Below, in pieces: positions 28,625-38,074 of a stretch of 64,000 nucleotides of DNA. The translations under genes were made by a program, and so were the position numbers. Source of the DNA: Sinomonas atrocyanea (GTDB lineage: Bacteria; Actinomycetota; Actinomycetes; Actinomycetales; Micrococcaceae); NCBI RefSeq assembly GCF_030812675.1, contig NZ_JAUSTE010000004.1:186001-250000 (forward strand), read 5' to 3'. Position 1 is the stretch's first letter, and every line of letters starts with the position of its first letter. The notes beneath the pieces were generated by a model, which was not told the DNA's origin, ran no database searches, and saw nothing but the letters and a program-made list of their open reading frames with translations.

Positions 28625-30349
28625 GTGACGCAGAACACTGACCAGAACCAGCACAGCTCCGCCGGCACGCGCGCGCCCAGCGCCCTCGATGCCATCGCCG
28701 ACGAGTTCACCCGCAAGCTGCTCGACCTCGACCCGGCCCTCGCGACCGAGCTGGGCTACCCGGGCCACGAGACGGAGTACCCCGACTACTCCCCTGCCGG
28801 CCTCGCCGAGCACAGCGCCCTCGTGCAGCGCACCCTCAGCGCCCTCGACGCCGCGGCCCCCGCGGACGAGATCGACGAGGTCACCCTCGACGCGATGCGG
28901 GAGCGGCTCGGCCTCGACGCCGAGCGGTACGCCAGCGGCTGGGTCGCGGCGACGCTGAACAACATCGAGTCGCCGGCGCAGTCGATCCGCGCCGTCTTCG
29001 ACCTCATGCCCACGGGCACCGCCGAGCAGTGGGGCCACATCGCGGGCCGCGCCGCCAACGTCCCCGCCGCGGTCGAGGGCTACATCGCCTCGCTCCGGGC
29101 GGCCGCGGCGGACGGCAAGGTCTCGGCGGCGCGCCAGGTGCGCGTCGTCGTCGGCCAGTGCCGCAAGTACGGCGCCGAGGGCACCGGCTTCTTCGCCCGG
29201 CTCGCCGCGGACGCGGCGCTCGACGGCGGCGCCCGCTTGCCGGAGGACGTCGCCTCCGCCCTCGCCGACGGCTGCGCGGCCGCCGCCGCGGCCTACCGCG
29301 GGCTCGCCGACTTCCTCGAGGGCGAGCTCCTCCCCCAGGCGCCCGAGGAGGACGCCGTGGGCCGCGAGCGGTACGCGCTCGAGTCCCGCAGATTCCTCGG
29401 CGCCGCGGTCGACCTCGAGGAGACGTACGCCTGGGGCGTGGCCGAGCTCGACCGCATCATCGCGGAGCAGGAGGCCGTTGCGGAGCAGATCAGGCCCGGC
29501 GCCGGCATCGCCGAGGCCAAGGCCGCCCTCAATGCGGACCCCGCCCGGCAGCTCAAGGGCACCGACGCGCTGCGGGCCTGGATGCAGGAGCTCTCCGACC
29601 GGGCCGTGGCGAACCTTGCCGGGACCCACTTCGAGATCGTCGGCCCGATGCACCAGCTCGAGTGCATGATCGCCCCGACGCAGGATGGCGGGATCTACTA
29701 CACGGCGCCGTCGGACGACTTCTCCCGGCCCGGCCGCATGTGGTGGTCCGTCCCGGAGGGCGAGGACACGTTCACCACGTGGGCGGAGACGAGCACCGTC
29801 TACCACGAGGGCGTCCCGGGACACCACCTCCAGTGCGCCACGGCGGTGTACCGCCGCGAGCTGCTCAACGACTGGCGCCGGAACATCTGCTGGGTCTCCG
29901 GGCACGGCGAGGGCTGGGCGCTCTACGCGGAGCGGCTCATGGACGAGCTCGGCTACCTCGCCGACCCGGGCGACCGCATGGGCATGCTCGACGGCCAGCG
30001 CATGCGCGCCGCGCGCGTGGTCTTCGACATCGGCGTCCACCTCGGGCTCGAGGTCCCGGAGCGCTGGGGCACGGGGACGTGGACGGCGGAGAAGGGCTAC
30101 GAGTTCCTCAAGCAGAATCTGGACGTCTCCGAGGGCCAGCTCGACTTCGAGTTCAACCGCTACCTCGGCTGGCCCGGGCAGGCGCCGTCCTACAAGGTGG
30201 GACAGCGGCTGTGGGAGCAGGTCCGCGCCGAGCTCGAGGCGGAGGTCGCCGCCGCGGGCCGCGAGTTCGACCTCAAGGAGTTCCACACGCGCGCCCTGAA
30301 CCTCGGATCCGTCGGTCTGGACACCCTCCGCCGCGCCCTGACCTCCTGA
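28625..30349 (+). CDS. DUF885 family putative metallo-carboxypeptidase-like protein
   Basis: 574 residues. The DUF885 hallmark STVYHEGVPGHHLQ is present near residue 395, with the glutamate and histidines that resemble a zinc-binding HExxH-like arrangement; downstream GEGWALYAERLMDELGY and QMRAARVV-type segments also match the family. No signal peptide is seen, so a cytosolic protein is likely. Substrate unknown; peptides are the usual guess. The GTG at 28625 sits 7 bases after a TAGGCT box (28612-28617), so the mRNA is probably leaderless and independent of accDE. Confidence 0.88.
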   Translation: MTQNTDQNQHSSAGTRAPSALDAIADEFTRKLLDLDPALATELGYPGHETEYPDYSPAGLAEHSALVQRTLSALDAAAPADEIDEVTLDAMRERLGLDAERYASGWVAATLNNIESPAQSIRAVFDLMPTGTAEQWGHIAGRAANVPAAVEGYIASLRAAAADGKVSAARQVRVVVGQCRKYGAEGTGFFARLAADAALDGGARLPEDVASALADGCAAAAAAYRGLADFLEGELLPQAPEEDAVGRERYALESRRFLGAAVDLEETYAWGVAELDRIIAEQEAVAEQIRPGAGIAEAKAALNADPARQLKGTDALRAWMQELSDRAVANLAGTHFEIVGPMHQLECMIAPTQDGGIYYTAPSDDFSRPGRMWWSVPEGEDTFTTWAETSTVYHEGVPGHHLQCATAVYRRELLNDWRRNICWVSGHGEGWALYAERLMDELGYLADPGDRMGMLDGQRMRAARVVFDIGVHLGLEVPERWGTGTWTAEKGYEFLKQNLDVSEGQLDFEFNRYLGWPGQAPSYKVGQRLWEQVRAELEAEVAAAGREFDLKEFHTRALNLGSVGLDTLRRALTS

Positions 30350-30411
30350 GGCGCCGGGCGAGGCACGTGACATATCCCACCCAGGCCAGGGGAATAGCGT
30401 AACAAAACAGC

Positions 30412-30457
30412 GTGACGGCGCGGCATTGAGGGGATCCTTCCCCGGCCGCGCCGTCAC
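30412..30457 (+). terminator. Hairpin terminator after the DUF885 gene
   Basis: Outer stem of 13 bp (30412-30424 with 30445-30457) enclosing a second 5-bp hairpin of the form GGGGA-TCCT-TCCCC (30430-30443). It starts 62 bases after the DUF885 stop and has no T-tract. It lies about 65 bases before the gltP-like start codon. Confidence 0.65.
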
Positions 30458-30521
30458 ACTGCGCGTCACATGAGGAAACACAAGCTTCGTATGGTACAAA
30501 TCTCCGCCCTAGCGTAGACGG

Positions 30522-31922
30522 GTGAGCATCTCAACCAGCACCGCGCGCACCGCGCGCCGCCTCCCCGCGTGGGCCACGGCGTTCGGCCCGCAGATCATCG
30601 CCGCACTCGTCGTCGGCCTCGCCCTGGGCCTCCTCGCGAAGTACACGGGCAGCACCAAGGCCAGCCCGAACGCGCTCGGCGCGACCCTCGCGACCATCGG
30701 CAGCAGCTACGTGAGCCTGCTCCAGACCGCTGTGGTCCCCCTCATCTTCACCGCAGTGGTGAGCTCGATTGCGAACCTGCGTCAGGTCTCCAACGCGGCC
30801 AAGCTCGCCTGGAACACCCTGCTGTGGTTCGCGATCACCGCCTTCATCGCGGTCATGATCGGCATCACCCTGGGCGTCGTCTTCCAGCCGGGCGCCGGCA
30901 CCGGCATCACCCAGCAGGCGAAGTACACCGGCAAGAGCGGTGACTGGTGGGCCTTCCTCACCGGCCTGTTCCCGCACAACTTCCTCGGCCTCGGCGCCAC
31001 CTCGACCGCGGGCGACGGCGGCGCCGTCACCACAACCGTGTCCTTCAACGTCCTGCAGATCCTCGTCATCGCGATCGCCGTGGGCATCGCGGCACTCAAG
31101 GTCGGCGCGAAGGCCGAGCCGTTCCTGAACCTCACCCGCTCGGCCCTCGAGATCATCCAGAAGGTGCTCTGGTGGATCATCCGCCTCGCCCCGCTCGGGA
31201 CGATCGGCCTCATCGGCAACGCCGTCGCCGTCTATGGCTGGGACACCATCGGCGCCCTGGGCAAGTTCGCCGTCGCGATCTACGCGGGCCTCGTGCTCGT
31301 GCTGTTCGTGGTCTACCCGATCCTTGTGAAGTCGCACGGGCTCTCCGTCAAGCAGTACTTCTCCGGCGTGTGGCCGGCCGTCCAGCTCGGGTTCGTCTCC
31401 CGCTCCTCGATCGGCACGCTCCCGCTCACCCAGCGCGTCGCCGAGCGCAACCTCGGGGTCCCGCAGGGCTACGCGTCCTTCGCCGTGCCGCTGGGCGCGA
31501 CGACGAAGATGGACGGCTGCGCCGCGATCTACCCGGCCGTCGCCGCGATCTTCGTGGCCCAGTTCTTCGGCATCAACCTGGACTTCAGCCAGTACCTGCT
31601 GATCGTCCTCGTCTCGGTCCTCGGCTCGGCCGCGACCGCCGGCACCACCGGCGCCGTCGTGATGCTGACGCTGACGCTCTCGACGCTGGGCCTGCCGCTG
31701 GCCGGCGTGGGCCTGCTCCTGGCCATCGACCCGATCCTGGACATGGGCCGCACGGCGGTCAACGTCGCGGGCCAGGCGCTCGTGCCGACCATCGTCGCCA
31801 AGCGCCAGGGCATCCTCGACGTGGAGCTCTACAACGCCCCGCGCCACGGAGACCCGTTCAACGACGAGTCCGAGTCCGCCGCCGAGCAGACGCACGACGG
31901 CGAGCTGGCCGCCGCGCGCTGA
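30522..31922 (+). CDS. Dicarboxylate/amino acid:cation symporter (DAACS family)
   Basis: 466-residue membrane transporter with about eight transmembrane helices and two re-entrant hairpins. Hairpin 1 reads SRSSIGTLPLTQ and the seventh-helix region reads PLGATTKMDGCAAIYPA, where the well-known members have NMDGT; hairpin 2 SAATAGTTGAVVMLTLTLSTLGLP and GIDPILDMGRTAVNVAG-like AIDPILDMGRTAVNVAGQA are present. Likely takes up C4-dicarboxylate, glutamate or aspartate with Na+ or H+. The GTG at 30522 follows a TAGCGT box (30510-30515) by 6 bases, a leaderless arrangement. Confidence 0.92.
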   Translation: MSISTSTARTARRLPAWATAFGPQIIAALVVGLALGLLAKYTGSTKASPNALGATLATIGSSYVSLLQTAVVPLIFTAVVSSIANLRQVSNAAKLAWNTLLWFAITAFIAVMIGITLGVVFQPGAGTGITQQAKYTGKSGDWWAFLTGLFPHNFLGLGATSTAGDGGAVTTTVSFNVLQILVIAIAVGIAALKVGAKAEPFLNLTRSALEIIQKVLWWIIRLAPLGTIGLIGNAVAVYGWDTIGALGKFAVAIYAGLVLVLFVVYPILVKSHGLSVKQYFSGVWPAVQLGFVSRSSIGTLPLTQRVAERNLGVPQGYASFAVPLGATTKMDGCAAIYPAVAAIFVAQFFGINLDFSQYLLIVLVSVLGSAATAGTTGAVVMLTLTLSTLGLPLAGVGLLLAIDPILDMGRTAVNVAGQALVPTIVAKRQGILDVELYNAPRHGDPFNDESESAAEQTHDGELAAAR

Positions 31923-31957
31923 CCCCCCGGCCGGGCACGCACGCCCCGCCCACCCCC

Positions 31958-32020
31958 AACGCCGCATCAGGACATGCCGCAATCCCCACCGGATTCGGGC
32001 ATGTCCTGATGCGGCGTTGC
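31958..32020. repeat. 22-bp perfect inverted repeat between symporter and tetR
   Basis: Arms 31958-31979 and 31999-32020 pair perfectly over 22 bp around a 19-base loop. The loop can form a further 5-bp stem (AATCC with GGATT). It lies 36 bases after the symporter stop, so transcription termination is the simplest role. No T-tract follows. The sequence is unrelated to the other long hairpins at 5999-6090 and 38075-38160. Confidence 0.75.
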
Positions 32021-32068
32021 CGTCTCCGTGTCAAAGCACCTGTCCCGAGCCGATCTCGACTCGACAAC

Positions 32069-32100
32069 TTGCACGCAGTGCAAACTTGCACGTAGTGTCA
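32069..32100 (+). promoter_or_regulatory. tetR promoter with two TTGCACG-type operator copies
   Basis: Site 1, TTGCACGCAGTGCAA (32069-32083), is a perfect 6-bp inverted repeat with 3-base centre. Site 2, TTGCACGTAGTGTCA (32086-32100), is an imperfect copy 17 bases further and contains the TAGTGT -10-like box (32093-32098) 6 bases before the tetR GTG. Binding of the TetR product here would block its own transcription and that of the MMPL gene. Confidence 0.7.
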
Positions 32101-32104
32101 TGGG

Positions 32105-32719
32105 GTGACCCCTGAAACCGCGTCGCGCCGCGAGCTGAACAAGGCCGCGACCCGCGAATCCATCATCGCCGCCGGACTCTCCCTCGCCTTGTCGCGCGGA
32201 CTCGGCGGCTTCACGGCCGAGGAGCTGGCCGATGCCGCTGGCGTCTCCCGGCGGACGTTCTTCAACTACTTCGGAAGCGTCGAGGAGGCCATCGCCGCCC
32301 CGACGTTCGGCTTCCTCGACCGCGCCCTCGACCAGCTCCGCGAGCGGCCGGCGGACGAGCCCCTCCTCGAATCCGCGCTCCACGTCCTCACCGGCCTCGC
32401 GGACAACGACCTCATCGAGCCGATGGCCCAGTCGTTCCTCGTGGCCGCCGGCCACGACCCCCTCACGCGCTTCCAGCTGCAGGCCTTCGACGACTGCGCC
32501 GACAAGATCGGCGCGGCCATCAGGGAACGCCACCCCCACCTCGGCAACGACCTCTACGTGGCCGCCCTGGCTGGCAGCGTCATCTCCTGCGGCAAGGCGG
32601 CCCTCGAGACCTGGATGGCCGAATCGGGGGGCGACCTCTCGCCGTCGTCCCTCACCCGGCTCCGCAGCCTCCTCTCCTCCGCCATCACCTACCTCAAGAC
32701 CGGCTTCGCCGCGCCGTGA
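32105..32719 (+). CDS. TetR family transcriptional regulator
   Basis: 204-residue repressor. The N-terminal helix-turn-helix reads GFTAEELADAAGVSRRTFFNYFGSVEEAI, the classic TetR signature; the helical C-terminal ligand domain follows. The gene lies 63 bases upstream of an MMPL transporter on the same strand and begins directly after two palindromic sites, so it most likely represses itself and the transporter until an effector binds. Leaderless start (TAGTGT, 6 bases, GTG). Ligand unknown. Confidence 0.93.
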   Translation: MTPETASRRELNKAATRESIIAAGLSLALSRGLGGFTAEELADAAGVSRRTFFNYFGSVEEAIAAPTFGFLDRALDQLRERPADEPLLESALHVLTGLADNDLIEPMAQSFLVAAGHDPLTRFQLQAFDDCADKIGAAIRERHPHLGNDLYVAALAGSVISCGKAALETWMAESGGDLSPSSLTRLRSLLSSAITYLKTGFAAP

Positions 32720-32782
32720 GGCCCTTCCACTGCCACGTCCGCACCACCGCCCCGTCCGCTCCGTCCTGAATAGGTAAGGCCC

Positions 32783-35401
32783 ATGGCTTCGCTCCTCTAC
32801 CGCCTCGGCAGGTTCGCCTACGACCGCCGCTGGCTCGTCCTCGCCGCGTGGCTCGTCATCGTCGCGGCCGTGGGCGGCTCGGCCGCCGCGTTCCACGGCA
32901 GCATGACCAACAACTTCCAGATCCCGGGCACCGAGACCCAGCGCATGCTGGACAAGCTCAAAGCGGAACTGCCCTCCGCGGCCGGCGGGAGCGCGACCGT
33001 GGTCTTCACGTCCCCGGACGCGGCGTTCACCGAGGCCCAGAAGAAGGACCTCAGCGCCGCCCTGGCCAGGATCAAGGGCCTCGACGGCGTCCAGAACGTG
33101 ACGGACCCCTTCACCACACAGGCCCAGCTAGACGGCGCGGCCGCGAAGATCGCGGACGGGAAGGCCCAGATCTCGGCGAACGAGGCCAAGCTCGCGGCCG
33201 GGGCCCCCCAGCTCGAGTCCGCCAAGGCCACGCTGGATGCCACCAGGGCCCAGCTCGATGCCGGGCAGGCCCAGCTCGACGCGCAGAAGAAGGCCCTCGC
33301 GGCCCAGGGCCTGCCGGGGGCGGCGATCGCGCAGGCCACGGCCTCGGCGCAGGCCCAGCTCGAGGCCGGGCGCCAGCAGCTCGCCGCGGGCCAGGCGCGG
33401 TACGACGCCGGGAAGAAGCAGGCCGACGAGGGCGCCGCCAAGCTCGCGGACGCCAAGGCCCAGCTCGCGCTCGCCCAGCGGCAGGCCACCGCAGCCGAGG
33501 GCCTGCGCTTCGTCTCCGGCGACGGCAAGGCGGCCATCGCGTCGATCCAGTTCACCAAGTCGACCGATGGCCTCTCCCCTGCCCTGCGGCAGGAGGTCCA
33601 GTCCATCGCCTCGAGCGTGCCCGGGGTCAACGCCTACCCGAGCAAGGAGCTCACGCAGGACATCTCGCAGATCTTCGGCACGTCGGAGGGGATCGGCGTG
33701 GCCGTCGCGGCGGTCGTGCTGTTCGTCATGCTCGGAACGTTCGTGGCCGCGGGGCTGCCGCTCCTCATGGCCCTCATCGGCGTCGCGGTCGGCGTGGGCG
33801 GCACGTTCGCCCTCACCAGCGTGGTCTCGATGAGCTCGGTGACGCCGATGCTGGGCCTCATGCTCGGCCTGGCTGTGGGCATCGACTACTCCCTGTTCAT
33901 CGTCAACCGGCACCGCACCCAGCTGCTCGCCGGCATGGACCCGCGCGAGTCGGTGGCGCTCTCGATCGGCACTTCCGGCAACGCCGTCGTGTTCGCAGGC
34001 CTCACCGTGGTGATCGCCCTCGCGGCGCTCGTGGTGCCCGGGCTGCCCTTCCTCGCGGTCATGGGCCTCGCCGCGGCCGCCACCGTGGCCGTGGCCGTGC
34101 TGGTTGCCGTCACGCTCCTGCCCGCGGTCCTCGGATTCGCCGGCCGGCGGATCGTCTCCCGGCGCCGCTGGGCCAAGGCCCAGGCGGAGAACGCGAAGTC
34201 CGGCCACGCCGAGGAGGAGGCCCGCACGGACCTCGCCAAGGCCAACCGCGGCTGGGGCGCCTGGGTGACCAGGCACCCCTGGATCTCCGTGCTGGGCGCC
34301 GTCGTGCTGCTCGCCGTGCTCACGGTCCCCGCGGCGCAGCTGCGGCTCGCGCTCCCGGACGGAGGCTCGGAGCCGGCCGACTCGACCGCGTTCAAGGCCT
34401 ACGACGCCACCCGGACGTACTTCGGCGAGGGCATGACCGGCCCCATCATCGTGGTCGGCGACCTCCCCGCGGGCCTCGACGCTGCCTCCGCCCAGGCCAA
34501 GGAGTACGACGTCGCGGACCAGCTCCGCTCGGTGCCCGGAGTGGTCGCGGCCGTCCCCGGCACGGTCAGCCCCGACCGCAGGATCGCGGTGTTCCAGGTG
34601 ATCCCGAAGGAGGGCCCGGCCAGCGCGAGCACCGTGCAGGTGGTGCACGACCTGCGGGCCAAGGGCGCCGACATCCAGCAGAGCACCGGCGTGGCGATCG
34701 GCCTGACCGGGCAGACGGCCGCGAACGTGGACGTCTCCTCCAAGCTCGCCGACGCGCTCCCGCCCTACCTGACAATTGTCGTGGGCCTGTCCTTCCTCCT
34801 GCTCCTGCTCGTGTTCCGTTCGCTCCTCGTGCCGCTGCTGGCCACCGGCGGGTTCCTGCTCTCGCTCGGCGCCGCGTTCGGCGCGGTCGTCGCCGTGTAC
34901 CAGTGGGGCTGGCTCGGCCCGGTCTTCGACGTCACCCACCCGGGGGCCATCCTGAGCTTCATGCCGATCCTGCTCATCGGCATCCTGTTCGGCCTCGCGA
35001 TGGACTACCAGGTCTTCATCACCTCGGGCATCCGAGAGTCGTACGCGCACGGCGTCGAGGCGCACCTGGCCGTCCGGACGGGCTTCCACCACGCCGCCCG
35101 GGTGATCACTGCCGCCGCGATCATCATGGTCAGCGTCTTCGCGGGCTTCATCTTCAGCCACCTGACGATGGTCCGGCCCCTCGGCTTCGGGCTGGCCCTC
35201 GGCGTGCTGCTGGATGCCTTCGCGGTGCGCATGACCCTCGTGCCCGCCGTCATGCGCCTGCTCGGCAACGCGGCGTGGTGGCTGCCGCGCTGGCTCGCGC
35301 GGATCCTGCCGGACCTGGACATCGAGGGCGCCCGGCTCGAGCGCGCGGCGGCCTCGCCCGAGCGCAGCGACGAGGGCGAGCCGGAACCCGTGGCCCGCTG
35401 A
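32783..35401 (+). CDS. MMPL family RND-type transporter
   Basis: 872-residue membrane exporter with two halves of six transmembrane helices each. Proton-relay signatures GLAVGIDYSLFIVNRHR (first half) and FGLAMDYQVFITSGIRE (second half) are present. Between helices 1 and 2 the extracytoplasmic domain contains about 130 residues of Ala/Gln/Lys/Asp heptad-like repeats (for example KATLDATRAQLDAGQAQLDA), predicted as a coiled coil. Likely exports a lipophilic compound or drug under control of the adjacent TetR. GGTAAGG ribosome-binding site before the ATG at 32783. Confidence 0.93.
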   Translation: MASLLYRLGRFAYDRRWLVLAAWLVIVAAVGGSAAAFHGSMTNNFQIPGTETQRMLDKLKAELPSAAGGSATVVFTSPDAAFTEAQKKDLSAALARIKGLDGVQNVTDPFTTQAQLDGAAAKIADGKAQISANEAKLAAGAPQLESAKATLDATRAQLDAGQAQLDAQKKALAAQGLPGAAIAQATASAQAQLEAGRQQLAAGQARYDAGKKQADEGAAKLADAKAQLALAQRQATAAEGLRFVSGDGKAAIASIQFTKSTDGLSPALRQEVQSIASSVPGVNAYPSKELTQDISQIFGTSEGIGVAVAAVVLFVMLGTFVAAGLPLLMALIGVAVGVGGTFALTSVVSMSSVTPMLGLMLGLAVGIDYSLFIVNRHRTQLLAGMDPRESVALSIGTSGNAVVFAGLTVVIALAALVVPGLPFLAVMGLAAAATVAVAVLVAVTLLPAVLGFAGRRIVSRRRWAKAQAENAKSGHAEEEARTDLAKANRGWGAWVTRHPWISVLGAVVLLAVLTVPAAQLRLALPDGGSEPADSTAFKAYDATRTYFGEGMTGPIIVVGDLPAGLDAASAQAKEYDVADQLRSVPGVVAAVPGTVSPDRRIAVFQVIPKEGPASASTVQVVHDLRAKGADIQQSTGVAIGLTGQTAANVDVSSKLADALPPYLTIVVGLSFLLLLLVFRSLLVPLLATGGFLLSLGAAFGAVVAVYQWGWLGPVFDVTHPGAILSFMPILLIGILFGLAMDYQVFITSGIRESYAHGVEAHLAVRTGFHHAARVITAAAIIMVSVFAGFIFSHLTMVRPLGFGLALGVLLDAFAVRMTLVPAVMRLLGNAAWWLPRWLARILPDLDIEGARLERAAASPERSDEGEPEPVAR

Positions 35402-35425
35402 GCGGGCGGGGATAGGCTGGGCCGC

Positions 35426-36139
35426 GTGAGAGTCCCCGCCGCGCCGCGCGCCCACCACCTCCAGCCGCACCCGCCCACGCTCATCCTCGCCTCGAAGTCC
35501 CCCGCCCGGACCAAGCTCCTCGAGGAGGCCGGGATCCCGCACCGGATCCTCGTCTCCGACGTGGACGAGGAGGCGGTCGCGGCCGGCCACCCCGACGCGA
35601 CCCCCGCCGAGACCGCGCTGCTCCTGGCCCGTGCGAAGGCCGAGGCCGTCGCGGCCCTGCCCGCGGCCACGGGCGCCCTGGTCCTGGGCTGCGACTCGGT
35701 CTTCGAGCTCGACGGCCAGGCACTGGGCAAGCCCTACACCGCCGAGGTCGCCCGCGAGCGGCTCGCGGCCATGAGCGGGCGCGCGGGCATCCTGCACACC
35801 GGCCACTGGCTCATCGACGTCCGCGGCCGGCTGGAACCCGGCCAGCGGGCAGAGGGGACGCACGACGCCGGCGCCGCGCCGGGGCACGGGCAGCTCGCCT
35901 CGGCGGGGGTCGAGTTCAGCGAGATGCAGCCCGCGGAGATCGAGGCCTACGTCGCCACCGGCGAGCCGCTGCACTGCGCCGGCTCGTTCACGATCGACGG
36001 GCTCGGCGGCGCGTTCCTGGCCCGCGTCGACGGCGACCCCCACGCCGTGGTGGGCCTGTCCGTGTCCACCCTGCGCGCCCTCCTGGCCGCCGCGGGGGTG
36101 CGCCTCACGGATTGGTGGGCGGCCGCCGTCGACCGCTGA
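35426..36139 (+). CDS. maf: Maf family nucleotide pyrophosphatase
   Basis: 237-residue nucleoside triphosphate pyrophosphatase, thought to remove non-canonical or modified nucleotides. The N terminus [36 protein letters not shown] and the C-terminal [26 protein letters not shown] are family motifs. Compared with classical Maf (~195 residues) it has an insert around 125-155. GTG at 35426 lies 7 bases after a TAGGCT box (35413-35418), so it is probably leaderless. It ends 4 bases before the accA operator. Confidence 0.92.
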   Translation: MRVPAAPRAHHLQPHPPTLILASKSPARTKLLEEAGIPHRILVSDVDEEAVAAGHPDATPAETALLLARAKAEAVAALPAATGALVLGCDSVFELDGQALGKPYTAEVARERLAAMSGRAGILHTGHWLIDVRGRLEPGQRAEGTHDAGAAPGHGQLASAGVEFSEMQPAEIEAYVATGEPLHCAGSFTIDGLGGAFLARVDGDPHAVVGLSVSTLRALLAAAGVRLTDWWAAAVDR

Positions 36140-36142
36140 CAT

Positions 36143-36161
36143 TTTGTAGGTCCCCTACAAA
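36143..36161 (+). promoter_or_regulatory. accA upstream palindrome TTTGTAGG-TCC-CCTACAAA
   Basis: A perfect inverted repeat with 8-bp arms (36143-36150 and 36154-36161) and 3-base spacer, about 90 bases before the accA start. It matches the site upstream of accD (26577-26595). Because accA and accD encode subunits of the same enzyme, a common transcription factor is likely; a FasR-like regulator is one candidate but is not demonstrated. Confidence 0.65.
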
Positions 36162-36252
36162 GGATCGGCCCGCTACGCACGGAATCCGCCACCAATATGG
36201 GCGATTCCACCAAGTCGGCGCTAGGCTTCCCGCAGTACAGAACGGAGTTGCC

Positions 36253-38040
36253 TTGTCCCTCAGCGCTGCCACCAAGCCCATCACGAAGGTGCTCGTCGCC
36301 AACCGCGGCGAGATCGCCGTCCGCGTCATCCGCGCGGCCCGCGACGAGGGCATCGCCTCGGTCGCCGTCTACGCCGACCCCGACCGGGACGCCCTGCACG
36401 TGCGCCTCGCGGACGAGGCCTTCGCGCTCGGCGGCACCACCGCGGCCGAGTCGTACCTCGTGATGGACAAGATCCTCGACGCGGCCGCCGCCTCCGGCGC
36501 CGACGCCGTCCATCCGGGCTACGGCTTCCTGTCCGAGAACGCCCACTTCGCCCAGCGCGTCATCGACGCCGGCCTGACCTGGATCGGCCCCTCCCCCGAC
36601 GCCATCGCCGCCCTCGGCGACAAGGTGCGCGCGCGCCACATCGCCGAGAAGGTCGGCGCCCCGCTGGTCCCCGGCACGGCGGACCCAGTCGAGTCCGCGG
36701 ACGAGGTCCTCGCGTTCGCCCAGGAGTTCGGGCTGCCCGTGGCCATCAAGGCCGCGTACGGCGGCGGCGGCCGCGGCATCAAGGTTGCCCGCACCCTCGA
36801 GGAGATCCCCGAGCTGTTCGACTCCGCCGTGCGTGAGGCGACCGCGGCGTTCGGCCGGGGCGAGTGCTTCATCGAGCGCTTCCTGGACGCCCCGCGCCAT
36901 GTGGAGACCCAGTGCCTCGCGGACTCCACGGGCCACGTCGTCGTCGTCTCGACCCGCGACTGCTCGCTCCAGCGCCGCAACCAGAAGCTCGTCGAGGAGG
37001 CCCCCGCGCCCTTCCTGACCGAGGAGCAGACCAAGCGCCTGTACGAGTCCTCGAAGGCCATCCTCAAGGAGGCCGGCTACCTCGGCGCGGGGACCTGCGA
37101 GTTCCTCGTGGGCCAGGACGGGACCATCAGCTTCCTCGAGGTCAACACCCGCCTCCAGGTCGAGCACTGCGTCTCCGAGGAGGTCACGGGCCTGGACCTC
37201 GTGCGCGAGCAGTTCCGCCTCGCCCGCGGCGAGGAGCTCGGCTACGACGACCCCGAGATCCGCGGGCACTCCTTCGAGTTCCGCATCAATGGCGAGGACC
37301 CGGGACGCGGCTTCATGCCCGCCCCCGGCACCGTCGAGACGCTGCGCTACCCGACGGGCCCCGGTGTGCGCGTCGACTCGGGCGTCGAGGCCGGCGAGGT
37401 CGTCTCCGGCAACTTCGACTCGATGCTCGCCAAGCTCATCGTCTCCGGCTCGAGCCGCACCCAGGCGCTCCAGCGGGCGCGCCGGGCCCTCGACGAGCTG
37501 GTCATCACCGGAATGCCCACGGTCGTGCCGTTCCATGCCGCCGTGGTTCGCGATCCCGCGTTCGCGCCCGAGGAGGGCCCGTTCTCCATCCACACCCGCT
37601 GGATCGAGACGGAGTTCGACAACACGATTGCACCGTACGCCGGCGGCCCGGCCGCTGCCGAGGGCGCGGACGACGACGGGGCGCGGCAGAGCGTGGTCGT
37701 CGAGGTGGGCGGCAAGCGGCTCGAGGTCACGATCCCGGCCGCGCTGTCCCTCGGCACCGCGCGGGCGGCCAAGCCCAAGAAGAAGGCCCGCACGGCCCGC
37801 GGCTCCGCGGCCACCGCGGCCGGCGGCGACGCGCTCACCGCCCCGATGCAGGGCACGATCGTCAAGGTGGCCGTCGCGGACGGCGACGTGGTCGCGGAAG
37901 GCGATCTCGTCGTCGTGCTCGAGGCCATGAAGATGGAGCAGCCGCTCACCGCCCACAAGGCCGGCACGGTCCGCGGGCTCGGCGCGGAGCCCGGGCAGAC
38001 CGTCGGCGCGGGCGCGGTCATCGCGACCATCGAGGACTGA
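36253..38040 (+). CDS. accA: Acyl-CoA carboxylase alpha subunit (biotin carboxylase-BCCP fusion)
   Basis: 595 residues. Biotin carboxylase domain with [17 protein letters not shown] at the start, ATP-grasp loop [28 protein letters not shown] and [20 protein letters not shown]. After a flexible Ala/Lys-rich linker comes the biotin carrier domain with EAMKMEQPL; the biotinyl Lys is residue 560. The TTG at 36253 is chosen because GGAG lies 5 bases upstream and gives the typical N terminus. Works with AccD/AccE encoded 8 kb upstream and is biotinylated by BirA. Operator at 36143-36161. Confidence 0.95.
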   Translation: MSLSAATKPITKVLVANRGEIAVRVIRAARDEGIASVAVYADPDRDALHVRLADEAFALGGTTAAESYLVMDKILDAAAASGADAVHPGYGFLSENAHFAQRVIDAGLTWIGPSPDAIAALGDKVRARHIAEKVGAPLVPGTADPVESADEVLAFAQEFGLPVAIKAAYGGGGRGIKVARTLEEIPELFDSAVREATAAFGRGECFIERFLDAPRHVETQCLADSTGHVVVVSTRDCSLQRRNQKLVEEAPAPFLTEEQTKRLYESSKAILKEAGYLGAGTCEFLVGQDGTISFLEVNTRLQVEHCVSEEVTGLDLVREQFRLARGEELGYDDPEIRGHSFEFRINGEDPGRGFMPAPGTVETLRYPTGPGVRVDSGVEAGEVVSGNFDSMLAKLIVSGSSRTQALQRARRALDELVITGMPTVVPFHAAVVRDPAFAPEEGPFSIHTRWIETEFDNTIAPYAGGPAAAEGADDDGARQSVVVEVGGKRLEVTIPAALSLGTARAAKPKKKARTARGSAATAAGGDALTAPMQGTIVKVAVADGDVVAEGDLVVVLEAMKMEQPLTAHKAGTVRGLGAEPGQTVGAGAVIATIED

Positions 38041-38074
38041 GTCCCTCCTCCGGGAAGCCGACCCCGCATCCGGG

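Noticed and set aside
30430-30443. A third GGGGA-N4-TCCCC palindrome, before the symporter gene
   Set aside because: It lies inside the loop of a 13-bp hairpin, lacks the CGAT flank, and is about 66 bases from the -10 box instead of 23-25, so it is better explained as part of a terminator.
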